From positions 4,751,524 through 4,815,523 of the forward strand of contig NZ_AP027042.1 in the NCBI RefSeq assembly GCF_027924605.1: a stretch of 64,000 nucleotides of DNA, read 5' to 3'. The position numbers and the translations under genes are program-made. How positions within the stretch are numbered: the stretch's first letter is position 1; every line of letters begins with the position of its first letter. Source of the stretch: Dyella sp. GSA-30. Lineage in GTDB: Bacteria; Pseudomonadota; Gammaproteobacteria; Xanthomonadales; Rhodanobacteraceae. Of this stretch, positions 52,822 through 61,016 are shown piece by piece. The notes below the pieces were generated by a model. That model saw only the letters and a list, made by a program, of their open reading frames with translations. It searched no databases and was not told the origin of the DNA.

Positions 52822-53597
52822 ATGCAAGAATGGATCAAACAACTTCAGACGCCTGCGATCTGCGCTTCGGCCAGGTCGGTATTGCCTGTGTACGTGTCAA
52901 GCGTGTCGATGCCGCCGCACTTTGCGACGAGCTGGAACGCCGTGTTCGCTCCGCCCCGCAGCTGTTTTCCCGCGCCGCGGTAGTGCTGGACCTCAGCCAT
53001 CTGCTCGACCTGCCCGACGACGGCACGGTCGACGCCCTGCTCGAAGCCGTGCGCAGCGCCGGCATGCTGCCGGTGGGCCTGGCCTATGGGACCAGCGAAA
53101 CCGAGGCGCTGTCCAAGCGCATGGGCCTGCCGCTGATCGCCAAGTTCCGCGCAGCTTACGAGCCGGCCAATGGCGGCAGCATCGCCCATCCGGCGGCCGA
53201 ACCGGCCGCTACGTCCGTTGCAGCACCTGCGCCACAGCAGCCACCGGCGGTGGAATCTGCCGGCCCCGTGCTTGGGGCGCAGAGCCATGATGGCGCCGTG
53301 CGCTCAGGCCAGCAGATCTATGCACGCGACCGCGATCTGGTGGTGACCGGCGCGATCGCCAACGGCGCCGAAGTGATTGCCGACGGCAGCATCCATATCT
53401 ACGGCGGCCTGCGCGGTCGCGCGATGGCTGGCGCGCAAGGCGATGAGAAGGCACGCATCTTCGTTTCCAACTTTCATGCGGAGCTGGTGGCCATCGCCGG
53501 GCACTATCGCGTATTTGAACAGATCCCGAAGGACCTTGAGGGCAAGGCCGTGCAATGCTGGCTCGATGGTGAAAAACTGCTGATCGCCAAACTTTGA
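52818..53597 (+). CDS. minC: Septum site-determining protein MinC
   Basis: It inhibits FtsZ assembly away from midcell as part of the Min oscillator. It has 259 residues from ATG 52818, overlapping the acetyltransferase stop. The N-terminal MinC domain (about residues 10-115: CDLRFGQVGIACVRVKRVDAAAL) is joined by an Ala/Pro linker (AAEPAATSVAAPAPQQPPA) to the C-terminal beta-helix that binds MinD (about 155-255), with GQQIYARDRDLVVTGAIANGAEVIADGSIHIYG. minD follows after 57 bases. Confidence 0.95.
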   Translation: MNARMDQTTSDACDLRFGQVGIACVRVKRVDAAALCDELERRVRSAPQLFSRAAVVLDLSHLLDLPDDGTVDALLEAVRSAGMLPVGLAYGTSETEALSKRMGLPLIAKFRAAYEPANGGSIAHPAAEPAATSVAAPAPQQPPAVESAGPVLGAQSHDGAVRSGQQIYARDRDLVVTGAIANGAEVIADGSIHIYGGLRGRAMAGAQGDEKARIFVSNFHAELVAIAGHYRVFEQIPKDLEGKAVQCWLDGEKLLIAKL

Positions 53598-53654
53598 CGC
53601 TCTTCAACCCATTACGTATTCAACTACTACAAGAAATATAAGCGGAGATGACCC

Positions 53655-54470
53655 TTGACTGCTGAGATTATCGTTGTCACTTCAGGCAAAGGCGGCGTCG
53701 GCAAGACCACCACCAGCGCCTCCCTTGCCACTGGCCTGGCCATGGCCGGCAAGAAAGTCGCGGTGATCGATTTCGACGTCGGCCTGCGCAACCTGGACCT
53801 GATCATGGGTTGCGAGCGCCGTGTGGTGTATGACTTCGTCAACGTCGTGCAGGGCGAAGCCACGCTCAAGCAGGCGTTGATCAAGGACAAGCGCTACGAA
53901 ACCCTGTACGTGCTCGCCGCCAGCCAGACGCGCGACAAGGATGCATTGACCCAGGAAGGGGTGGAAAAGGTGCTCGACGGCCTGTCCGAAGAAGGTTTCG
54001 AATACGTCGTCTGCGATTCGCCCGCCGGTATCGAAAAAGGCGCGCATCTGGCGATGTACTTCGCCGACCAGGCCGTGGTCGTGGTCAACCCCGAGGTCTC
54101 CTCGGTGCGCGACTCGGACCGCATTCTGGGCCTGCTTGCCAGCAAGACCCGCCGCGCCGAACGCGGCGACGGTCCGATCAAGCAGAACCTGCTGTTGACC
54201 CGCTATAACCCGACCCGTGTCGCTGCCGGCGAAATGCTCAGCGTCAAGGACGTGGAAGAAATCCTCGGCATCAGTGTCGTCGGCGTGATTCCCGAATCGG
54301 AAAACGTGCTGGCCGCCTCCAACTCGGGCGTGCCGGTCATCCTCAACAACGATTCGTTCGCCGGCCAGGCCTATAGCGACACCGTCGCGCGCGTGCTCGG
54401 CGAAGAACGTCCGCTGCGTTTCATCGACGTGCAGAAGAAGGGCTTTCTCCAGCGGGTATTCGGAGGTTGA
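53655..54470 (+). CDS. minD: Septum site-determining ATPase MinD
   Basis: This membrane-associated ATPase drives Min oscillation and activates MinC. It has 271 residues starting at TTG 53655, with GGAG 8 bases upstream. The deviant Walker A is GKGGVGKTT (residues 11-19). VIDFDVGLRNLDLIMG and VCDSPAGIEKGAHLA mark the switch regions. The C-terminal amphipathic membrane helix is KKGFLQRVFGG. minE begins 5 bases later. Confidence 0.97.
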   Translation: MTAEIIVVTSGKGGVGKTTTSASLATGLAMAGKKVAVIDFDVGLRNLDLIMGCERRVVYDFVNVVQGEATLKQALIKDKRYETLYVLAASQTRDKDALTQEGVEKVLDGLSEEGFEYVVCDSPAGIEKGAHLAMYFADQAVVVVNPEVSSVRDSDRILGLLASKTRRAERGDGPIKQNLLLTRYNPTRVAAGEMLSVKDVEEILGISVVGVIPESENVLAASNSGVPVILNNDSFAGQAYSDTVARVLGEERPLRFIDVQKKGFLQRVFGG

Positions 54471-54475
54471 TCGCG

Positions 54476-54751
54476 ATGGGTATTCTTGATTTTCTCAAGC
54501 GCAAGCAGGAGCCGACCGCCACGGTGGCAAAGGAACGCCTGCGCATCATCGTCGCGCAGGAACGTTCCACCCGCGGCGCTCCCGACTACCTGCCGCTGCT
54601 ACGCAACGAGCTGCTGGAAGTCATCAAGAAATATGTCCATGTCGATCTCGAAGCCATCAACATCAATGTCGAGCGCGATAGCGGCCACGAAATCCTGGAA
54701 TTGTCCGTCGCCCTGCCCGATGGCAAGGTCGAGGCCAAGCCAGCGGGTTGA
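54476..54751 (+). CDS. minE: Cell division topological specificity factor MinE
   Basis: It stimulates MinD ATPase and gives pole-to-pole oscillation. It has 91 residues. The start chosen is ATG 54476 (MGILDFLKRK, the usual membrane-targeting start) with GGAGG 9 bases upstream; an in-frame TTG nine bases earlier is less likely. The MinD-interacting helix contains KERLRIIVAQERS and the dimerisation beta domain LLRNELLEVIKKYVHV and INVERDSGHEILELSV. A hairpin follows the stop. Confidence 0.96.
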   Translation: MGILDFLKRKQEPTATVAKERLRIIVAQERSTRGAPDYLPLLRNELLEVIKKYVHVDLEAININVERDSGHEILELSVALPDGKVEAKPAG

Positions 54752-54758
54752 TGTTCAA

Positions 54759-54781
54759 CGCCGGGTGCGCAACACCCGGCG
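54759..54781 (+). terminator. Hairpin after minE, possible weak terminator
   Basis: Nine-base stem CGCCGGGTG/CACCCGGCG with a 5-base loop, 7 bases after the minE stop. Only a short T-containing tail follows, so termination may be partial and read-through to the HExxH gene possible. Confidence 0.55.
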
Positions 54782-54796
54782 ATTCCTTGCACCACG

Positions 54797-55297
54797 ATGA
54801 CCGATCCATCGCCCATACCCGATGTCATGCGCCTGGGCGAGCTGGGCTTTTCACCAGCAGCCTCCCTGTTGTCCCGCTTCGGCCTGACACTCGTATCCAT
54901 AGCCGACGGCGAGCCGATTCCCGGCAGTTTCTGGGGCGACGACGAAGCCGGCATCATCGGCCACACCGTTTATGCACGTGCCGACACACCGGTGCATTCG
55001 CTGCTGCATGAAGCGGGGCACTTGCTCGTACTGCCGGCGGAACGACGCGGTGCGGTGCATACCGATGCCACCGACTCGATCGAAGAGGAAGACGCCACCT
55101 GCTATCTGCAAGTGGTGATGGGCGATGTGCTACCCGGGGTCGGGTCGGCGCGGATCATGGTGGATATGGATCGCTGGGGGTACTCGTTCCGGCTGGGATC
55201 GACGCGGGCGTGGTTCGAGGGGGACGCGGAGAATGCCCGGCAGTGGTTGATTGAGCGTGGGTTGCTCGATGGCTACGGCTCGCTGGTTTTTCCTTGA
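54797..55297 (+). CDS. HExxH-motif protein, probable metalloprotease-like hypothetical
   Basis: This 166-residue cytoplasmic protein carries HEAGH at residues 71-75 in HSLLHEAGHLLVLPAER, the pattern of a zinc-binding gluzincin-like helix. A cluster of glutamates (DSIEEEDATCYLQVVMGD, about residues 93-110) is placed well for a third ligand. No signal peptide or membrane segment. The family is not one I can name. It lies 45 bases after minE in the same direction, so it may be transcribed with the min operon. Peptidase activity is inferred from the motif. Confidence 0.65.
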   Translation: MTDPSPIPDVMRLGELGFSPAASLLSRFGLTLVSIADGEPIPGSFWGDDEAGIIGHTVYARADTPVHSLLHEAGHLLVLPAERRGAVHTDATDSIEEEDATCYLQVVMGDVLPGVGSARIMVDMDRWGYSFRLGSTRAWFEGDAENARQWLIERGLLDGYGSLVFP

Positions 55298-55318
55298 TGT
55301 TGTGCTGAGAACTTAGAG

Positions 55319-55450
55319 CCCCCCCTCACCCCAACCCTCTCCCCCGGCAGAGCCGGGAGAGAGGGAGCAAAAAGCGCGCAAGATTCAAACTCACCTCAAT
55401 GTGCCCCCTCTCCCCTGGCTTCGCCGGGGGAGAGGGTTGGGGTGAGGGGG
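55319..55450. repeat. Intergenic repeat family A, copy 3
   Basis: Inverted ends CCCCCTCACCCCAACCCTC and GAGGGTTGGGGTGAGGGG, each part of a stem-loop (CCCTCTCCC/GGGAGAGGG). The middle is shorter and more diverged than in copies 1 and 2 (GCGCAAGATTCAAACTCACC). Starts 21 bases after the HExxH gene stop. The remaining bases to 55534 hold no other clear feature. Confidence 0.85.
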
Positions 55451-55534
55451 CGCTCTTGCTCACACCCCATCATTTACCCCAACTCGCCCCCATGCCACGA
55501 TTGCATAGCTAACCGCACCACTTCAGGCTCCGAC

Positions 55535-56620
55535 GTGCTCAAACTCCTGCGCTCCTCCACCCGCGTCAACGACCAGCGCCGCCGTGCCGCGCAGAGCCTG
55601 ATGCGTCTGTTGTTCGGCAAACCGGTGACGCAGAGCAACGAGCCGTTGCCCACGACTGGTATCTACAGAATCCTCGTGTGCCATTACAGCCATACGCTGG
55701 GCAATGCGCTGCTGCTGACGCCGCTAATCCAGGAGCTCGAGGCCACCTACCCGGGCGCGACGATCGATATCGTCACGCGCAGCCAGATCGCCGATGCCAT
55801 CTACGGGCGTTATTTCTCGGTGGACCGGCTGTTCAAGCTGCCCTCGCACAGCGCACGCCATCCACGCACGCTGATGCGCCAATGGCGCGCCATTCGCAAG
55901 AACCACTACGACCTGGTGATCGACCCCGATCCGCAATCGCAGACCGGGCGCCTGTTGCTGCTGCGTGCACAAGGCACGTACAAGCTGGGTTTCGATAGCC
56001 CGAAAAAAAGCGGTAACGTCACCCATGCGGTACCGGTCGCCGATGCACCGACCAGCAAAGGCAAACGCCCGGTATTTCTGCTGCGCGCGGCACTGGGCAA
56101 ACCGCTCGACGCGCCCTACCCCGTTCCGGATATTCGCCTCAACGACGAGGAACGCTCTCAAGGTCGTGAAGCGCTGCAACGCGTCCTGGGTACCAAAGGC
56201 AACGGTAAGCGCATCATCGGCGTGTTCGCCAACGCCACCGGACCGAAGCTGTTGCGCAAAGACTGGTGGACACCGTTCCTGGAAGCTTTCGAAGCCGCGG
56301 CGCCGGCATATCAATGCGTGGAGGTCATCCCGGCGTTCGGGCGCTCCTTGTTGGATTCGCGCTATCCGGCCTACTTTTCCAACGACCTGCGCAAGCTGGC
56401 CAGCGTACTTTCCGCGCTCGACGCCTATACCAGCGCCGACTGCGGCATCATGCATCTGTCCTGCGCATCGCGCACACCCACGCTGGGTATCTTCAATACC
56501 ACCAGCGCGGAGGAATGGGGACCGTACGGCGGACACAACCATATCGTCTACGGCTATGACCTGACGCCGGCCGACGTGGGGCGCAAGCTCGCCGCCATGC
56601 TCGCCGCCGACGGGGGCTGA
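55535..56620 (+). CDS. Glycosyltransferase family 9 (heptosyltransferase-like)
   Basis: This 361-residue protein has a GT-B fold. Start GTG 55535 (VLKLLRSSTRVNDQRRR) is chosen because the longer frame runs into the repeat; there is no strong ribosome site, so this is uncertain. Family motifs: YRILVCHYSHTLGNALLLTPLIQELEATYPGATIDIV, YDLVIDPDPQSQTGRLLLL, IIGVFANATGPKLLRKDWW and a C-terminal ADCGIMHLSCASRTPTLGIFNTT, the sugar-nucleotide binding segment. Related enzymes add heptose to LPS core. The acceptor here is unknown. Confidence 0.85.
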   Translation: MLKLLRSSTRVNDQRRRAAQSLMRLLFGKPVTQSNEPLPTTGIYRILVCHYSHTLGNALLLTPLIQELEATYPGATIDIVTRSQIADAIYGRYFSVDRLFKLPSHSARHPRTLMRQWRAIRKNHYDLVIDPDPQSQTGRLLLLRAQGTYKLGFDSPKKSGNVTHAVPVADAPTSKGKRPVFLLRAALGKPLDAPYPVPDIRLNDEERSQGREALQRVLGTKGNGKRIIGVFANATGPKLLRKDWWTPFLEAFEAAAPAYQCVEVIPAFGRSLLDSRYPAYFSNDLRKLASVLSALDAYTSADCGIMHLSCASRTPTLGIFNTTSAEEWGPYGGHNHIVYGYDLTPADVGRKLAAMLAADGG

Positions 56621-56654
56621 AAAAAGCCCGAAACATCGGCTAGCATGAGCAAAA

Positions 56655-56718
56655 GGGAGATGGCATGCCTCCCGCTTCGCCAGAAGCGAACCACCCCCAA
56701 GGGTTGATGATGCCTGCA
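56655..56718 (+). promoter_or_regulatory. Fluoride riboswitch (crcB motif)
   Basis: The order of conserved elements matches the crcB RNA: a 5' stem GGGAGATGGCATGCCTCCC, then a small extra hairpin (GCTTC-GCCA-GAAGC), then AACC...GGGTTGATGATGCCT at the 3' side, which corresponds to the consensus TGATGATGCCTAC with one A-to-G change. It lies about 75 bases before the crcB start, in the right orientation. A possible expression platform: GCCTGC (56712-56717) can pair with GCAGGC downstream (about 56740-56745). Confidence 0.85.
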
Positions 56719-56794
56719 CGACCGGACTTTCCGGGAGCGCAGGCGTGTGCCTGTTTCCATGGAAGTCCGCAGACCTTGCCAGGAGACATGTGAC

Positions 56795-57181
56795 GTGAGT
56801 TATAGCGGCTTTTTAGCAGTAGGCATCGGCGGCGTCCTGGGATGCTGGTTGCGCTGGGTGCTTGCGATCCTGTTGAACCCCCTGTTTCCGACGATCCCCC
56901 TTGGCACACTCGCCGCCAACCTGATCGGCGGCCTGTTGATGGGTTGCGTGCTGGGCATCTTCGATCACTTCCAGACCTTGCCACTGGAACTCAGGCTGTT
57001 CGTCGCCACCGGCTTTCTTGGCGGCCTCACCACGTTTTCGACGTTCTCCGCCGAATCAACGTCGCTACTGCTACGTCAACAGTACCTTTGGTTCGCCGGC
57101 CACGTCGCCATACACCTGATCGGCTCGATCACGCTTACCATCGCAGGCATTGCCCTGGTAAGGATGTTTCTGCGTGCTTGA
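56795..57181 (+). CDS. crcB: Fluoride ion channel CrcB/Fluc
   Basis: This fluoride exporter of 128 residues has four membrane segments and works as a dual-topology dimer. Signatures: VGIGGVLGCWLRWVLA, GTLAANLIGGLLMGCVLG (Asn of the pore) and TGFLGGLTTFSTFSAES (the FxxTTFSTF filter). The start is GTG 56795 with AGGAG 9 bases upstream; an upstream in-frame ATG (56747) is less supported. The fluoride riboswitch is in its leader, so fluoride should induce it. Confidence 0.94.
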   Translation: MSYSGFLAVGIGGVLGCWLRWVLAILLNPLFPTIPLGTLAANLIGGLLMGCVLGIFDHFQTLPLELRLFVATGFLGGLTTFSTFSAESTSLLLRQQYLWFAGHVAIHLIGSITLTIAGIALVRMFLRA

Positions 57182-57301
57182 GGAGCACAGCATGGCGTCG
57201 ACGCCGTCTTTGCTTTTGCCCCGGTAGAGTTCGCCTCGTTGAAGTGAGTGACGCAGATAGCGCTGCGCCGGCCCGAAGCGATCTTTCGATATGAGGCAAG
57301 C

Positions 57302-58420
57302 ATGCGTAAGGACTCCCTCAAGCAACGCGCGGCAGCCCTGCTTGAAATCGCCGGTATCACGGTCGACGGCCCTGCACCGACCGACATGCAGGTACATGAC
57401 GATCGGTTATATGCACGCGTCTTCGCTCACGGCTCCCTGGGCCTGGGCGAGGCGTATATGGATGGATGGTGGGATGTGGGCGATCTCTCGGGGATGTTTA
57501 CCCGTCTGCTTGCCTCCCATATCGACGAAGAACTCAAGACACTCGACACCTTGCTGGCGCACTTCAAGGCGCGATTTATCAATCTGCAGCGCGGGCCGCA
57601 TGCTTTCGAGATCGGCCGGGTCCACTACGACCTGGGCAACGACCTGTTTCACGCCATGCTCGGCAAGCGCCTGGTCTATTCCTGCGGCTATTGGGCCGAG
57701 GCAACCACACTCGATGACGCACAAGCGGCCAAACTCGACCTGATCTGCCGCAAGCTGCGGCTCAAACCCGGCCAACGTGTGCTCGACATCGGTTGCGGTT
57801 GGGGCGAAGCGCTGAAGTTCGCGGCGGAGCATTACGGCATCGAAGGCGTCGGTGTAACGGTCTCGCAAGAGCAGGCTGAATTTGCGCGCGAGTTGTGCAA
57901 GGGCCTGCCCATAGAGATCCGCCTGCAGGATTATCGCGAGCTCGACGAGACCTTCGACGCGGTCTTCTCGATCGGCATGTTCGAACATGTCGGTGCACTC
58001 AACTACCGCACCTATTTCGAAGTGGCACGACGAGCGCTGAAAGAAGATGGTTTGTTCCTGCTGCATTCGATCGGCAGCAACGGCTCGCCCTCGCGCCCCG
58101 ATCCATGGATCGAGAAATACATTTTCCCCAATTCGATGATTCCGGCGGCAAGCCAGGTGACCGAGGCGCTGCAGAATCTTTTCGTGGTGGAGGACTGGCA
58201 CAATTTCGGCGCGGATTACGATCGCACGCTCACCGCATGGCGGCAGAACTTCGATGCCGCGTGGCCAGTGCTGTCGGCCAACTACGACGATCGCTTCAGG
58301 CGCATGTGGCATTTCTATCTGGGCGTTTCCGCGGCAGTATTTCGCAGCCGCCGCGATCAATTGTGGCAACTCACGCTAAGTCCACATGGCGTGCCCGATG
58401 GTTATCGCGTACCGCGCTGA
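57302..58420 (+). CDS. cfa: Cyclopropane-fatty-acyl-phospholipid synthase
   Basis: It adds a methylene from SAM across the double bond of membrane unsaturated fatty acids. It has 372 residues from ATG 57302 (E. coli Cfa is 382). Motifs: FAHGSLGLGEAYMDGWWDVGDL, HYDLGNDLFHAMLGKRLVYSCGYW, the SAM loop VLDIGCGWGEALKFAAE, VSIGMFEHVG-like FSIGMFEHVGALNYRTYF and YIFPNSMIPAASQVTEA. An upstream frame start (57248) is unlikely. An MFS gene follows after 55 bases. Confidence 0.95.
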   Translation: MRKDSLKQRAAALLEIAGITVDGPAPTDMQVHDDRLYARVFAHGSLGLGEAYMDGWWDVGDLSGMFTRLLASHIDEELKTLDTLLAHFKARFINLQRGPHAFEIGRVHYDLGNDLFHAMLGKRLVYSCGYWAEATTLDDAQAAKLDLICRKLRLKPGQRVLDIGCGWGEALKFAAEHYGIEGVGVTVSQEQAEFARELCKGLPIEIRLQDYRELDETFDAVFSIGMFEHVGALNYRTYFEVARRALKEDGLFLLHSIGSNGSPSRPDPWIEKYIFPNSMIPAASQVTEALQNLFVVEDWHNFGADYDRTLTAWRQNFDAAWPVLSANYDDRFRRMWHFYLGVSAAVFRSRRDQLWQLTLSPHGVPDGYRVPR

Positions 58421-58475
58421 TAGCGCTTCGTGAACGAGGGTCGACGTGCCCGACCAGTCCGGTTAGCCTCGAACG

Positions 58476-59906
58476 ATGTCCCATCCACAAGCGGACATCG
58501 TCATCACCGACGTACCTGCGCGGCTCGACCGACTGCGCTGGGGCCGTTTTCATAGCCTGGTCGTCGTGGCGCTCGGCATCACCTGGATACTCGACGGGCT
58601 CGAAGTTACGGTTACCGGCTCGATCGCCGGCGCGTTGAAATCCAGTCCCGTGCTTCATCTGACCGACGAACAGGTCGGCCTCGCTGCCAGTTGCTATTTG
58701 ATCGGCGCGGTGGGTGGCGCATTCGGCTTCGGCTGGCTTACCGACAAACTCGGCCGCAAGAAGCTTTTCAACATCACGCTCGGGCTGTATCTGACCGCGA
58801 CCGCCTTGACCGCTTTCAGCTGGAATTTCTGGGCCTTTGTGCTGTTTCGCGCACTGACCGGCGCCGGCATCGGCGGTGAGTACGCAGCAATCAATTCGGC
58901 AATCCAGGAGCTGATTCCCGCGCGCTATCGCGGCCACACCGATCTTGTGATCAACGGAAGCTTCTGGATCGGTGCCGCGCTTGGCGCACTGGGTGCGGTG
59001 GTATTGCTCGACTCGCACTGGCTCCCGGCCGAACTGGGCTGGCGACTCGCGTTTGGCCTGGGCGCCGCGCTCGGCCTGGTGATCCTGCTGTTGCGGCGCT
59101 ACATACCGGAAAGTCCGCGCTGGTTGATGCTGCACGGTCGCGTCGATGAAGCCGAGCGCATCATGACCGGCATCGAGGCGCGGCTTGGCGTGACGCTGCC
59201 GGATGAACCGCTACCGACACTGCGCCTGCGTCCGCGTGAACTGCGCCTGCCCGATGTCGCACGCACGCTGTTTCGCGACTACCCGCAACGCACCCTGGTC
59301 ACGCTGGTGCTGATGGCTTGTCAGGCGTTTTTCTACAACGCGATCTTCTTTACCTATGCGCTGGTCTTGAGCCGCTTCTACGGTATCGCCGACGATCGCA
59401 TGGGCTGGTTCCTGCTGCCCTTCGCGGCCGGCAATTTCCTCGGACCACTGTTGCTCGGCCGCTGGTTCGACACGATCGGACGCCGGCCGATGATCGCCAT
59501 CACGTACGCCATGTCGGGGGTGTTGCTTGCGCTGACGGCGTGGCTGTTCGGGCAAGGCGTGCTTACCGCGCAGACCCAGACGCTTGCGTGGAGCGTGGTG
59601 TTTTTCTTCGCCTCCGCCGCCGCCAGCTCGGCGTACCTGACCGCCAGCGAAAGTTTCCCGCTGGAATTGCGCGCTCTGGCCATCGCCTTGTTCTATGCGC
59701 TGGGCACGGCCATCGGCGGCGTAATCGGGCCGTGGCTGTTCGGCGTACTGATCGGTAGCGGCCAGCGTATCGCCATTGTCTGGGGCTACCTCGGCGGGGC
59801 CGCGCTGATGCTGATCGCGGCACTGGTGGTCTGGCTCTGGGGTGTGGCCGCCGAGCGGCGTGCGCTGGAAGACATTGCCGCGCCGTTGTCGCTGGACGAA
59901 TCGTAA
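58476..59906 (+). CDS. Major facilitator superfamily transporter
   Basis: This 476-residue inner-membrane permease has twelve predicted segments. Motifs: GFGWLTDKLGRKKLFN (MFS loop 2-3), RALTGAGIGGEYAAINSAIQELIPARYRG in segments four to five, and the second-half loop GRWFDTIGRRPM. The GGEYAA motif and gap fit the metabolite:H+ symporter / sugar porter-like groups (for example aromatic acid or shikimate transporters). The substrate is not determinable. Confidence 0.88.
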   Translation: MSHPQADIVITDVPARLDRLRWGRFHSLVVVALGITWILDGLEVTVTGSIAGALKSSPVLHLTDEQVGLAASCYLIGAVGGAFGFGWLTDKLGRKKLFNITLGLYLTATALTAFSWNFWAFVLFRALTGAGIGGEYAAINSAIQELIPARYRGHTDLVINGSFWIGAALGALGAVVLLDSHWLPAELGWRLAFGLGAALGLVILLLRRYIPESPRWLMLHGRVDEAERIMTGIEARLGVTLPDEPLPTLRLRPRELRLPDVARTLFRDYPQRTLVTLVLMACQAFFYNAIFFTYALVLSRFYGIADDRMGWFLLPFAAGNFLGPLLLGRWFDTIGRRPMIAITYAMSGVLLALTAWLFGQGVLTAQTQTLAWSVVFFFASAAASSAYLTASESFPLELRALAIALFYALGTAIGGVIGPWLFGVLIGSGQRIAIVWGYLGGAALMLIAALVVWLWGVAAERRALEDIAAPLSLDES

Positions 59907-59969
59907 GGCTTGTCGCGACAACCGACCGCTCCACGATATAGTCCCGGCATGGTCGATAAGGGGAAATCC

Positions 59970-61004
59970 ATGAAGCGCTATGTCGTTGCCTTGGTCGCCT
60001 TGCTGGGCGCCTGTTTCAGCCTTGCTACACAGGCCGTGGAGAGCTCGCCCAAACCGGGCAGCTATTTCGATCAGACCGGTCGCGACGACGTGCTCGCCGG
60101 CGGCGTGAAGATGATCGAAATCACCACGCCCAAGGGCAAGTTTCACGTCTGGACCAAACGGGTTGGCAACAATCCCAAGCTCAAGGTGCTACTGCTGCAC
60201 GGCGGCCCGGGCGCCACGCACGAATACTTCGAAGCGTTCGACAGCTATTTCCCCGGTGCCGGCATCGAGTATTACTACTACGACCAGCTCGGCTCGGCCT
60301 ATAGCGATCAACCCAAGGACGACGCGTTGTGGACCACCGATCGCTTTGTCGAAGAAGTGGAACAGGTACGCCAGGCGCTGCACCTGGACCGCGACAACTT
60401 CTGCCTGCTCGGCCATTCCTGGGGTGGCGTGTTGGCGATCGAATACGCGCTGAAATATCAGCAGCACCTCAAGTGCCTGGTCATTTCCGACATGGTCGAT
60501 TCGATCCCGGCCTATAACGAATACGCCACCAAGGTCCTTATGCCGAAGATGGACCAGGCCAAGCTGGCTGAAGTGAAAAAGCTCGAAGCCGAACACAAGA
60601 CCGACGATCCGCGTTACATGGATATCCTGATTCCTATGCACTATGAGCAGCATCTGCTGCGCATGCCGCACGATCAGTGGCCCGACCCGGTGAACCGCGC
60701 CTTCGGCCATCTCAACGAGCACCTCTATCAGCTGATGCAGGGCCCCAGCGAACTGGGTGCCAGCGGGCGCTTGCTCAACTGGGACCGCAGCAAGGATCTG
60801 CATCGCATCGATGTGCCGACACTCGTGATCGCTGCGCAATACGACACGATGGATCCCGCCTACATGGCACAGATGGCAAAGCGCCTGCCCAAGGGACAGT
60901 TTCTGCTCTGCCCCAAAGGCAGCCATATGGCGATGTATGACGACCAGCAAACCTACTTCAACGGCCTGATCGGCTTTTTGAAGAACGTCGAGCAACACGA
61001 CTGA
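59970..61004 (+). CDS. Secreted proline iminopeptidase-family alpha/beta hydrolase
   Basis: This 344-residue protein starts at ATG 59970 (AAGGGG upstream), opening a signal peptide (MKRYVVALVALLGACFSLATQA). The catalytic features of the S33 peptidase family are intact: HGGPG (oxyanion), GHSWGG with the nucleophile Ser, Asp in AAQYDTMDP and His in PKGSHMAMYDD. It should release N-terminal proline (or another residue) from peptides in the periplasm or outside the cell. TraB/GumN gene follows by 12 bases. Confidence 0.9.
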   Translation: MKRYVVALVALLGACFSLATQAVESSPKPGSYFDQTGRDDVLAGGVKMIEITTPKGKFHVWTKRVGNNPKLKVLLLHGGPGATHEYFEAFDSYFPGAGIEYYYYDQLGSAYSDQPKDDALWTTDRFVEEVEQVRQALHLDRDNFCLLGHSWGGVLAIEYALKYQQHLKCLVISDMVDSIPAYNEYATKVLMPKMDQAKLAEVKKLEAEHKTDDPRYMDILIPMHYEQHLLRMPHDQWPDPVNRAFGHLNEHLYQLMQGPSELGASGRLLNWDRSKDLHRIDVPTLVIAAQYDTMDPAYMAQMAKRLPKGQFLLCPKGSHMAMYDDQQTYFNGLIGFLKNVEQHD

Positions 61005-61016
61005 TCCGAGGTTCAA

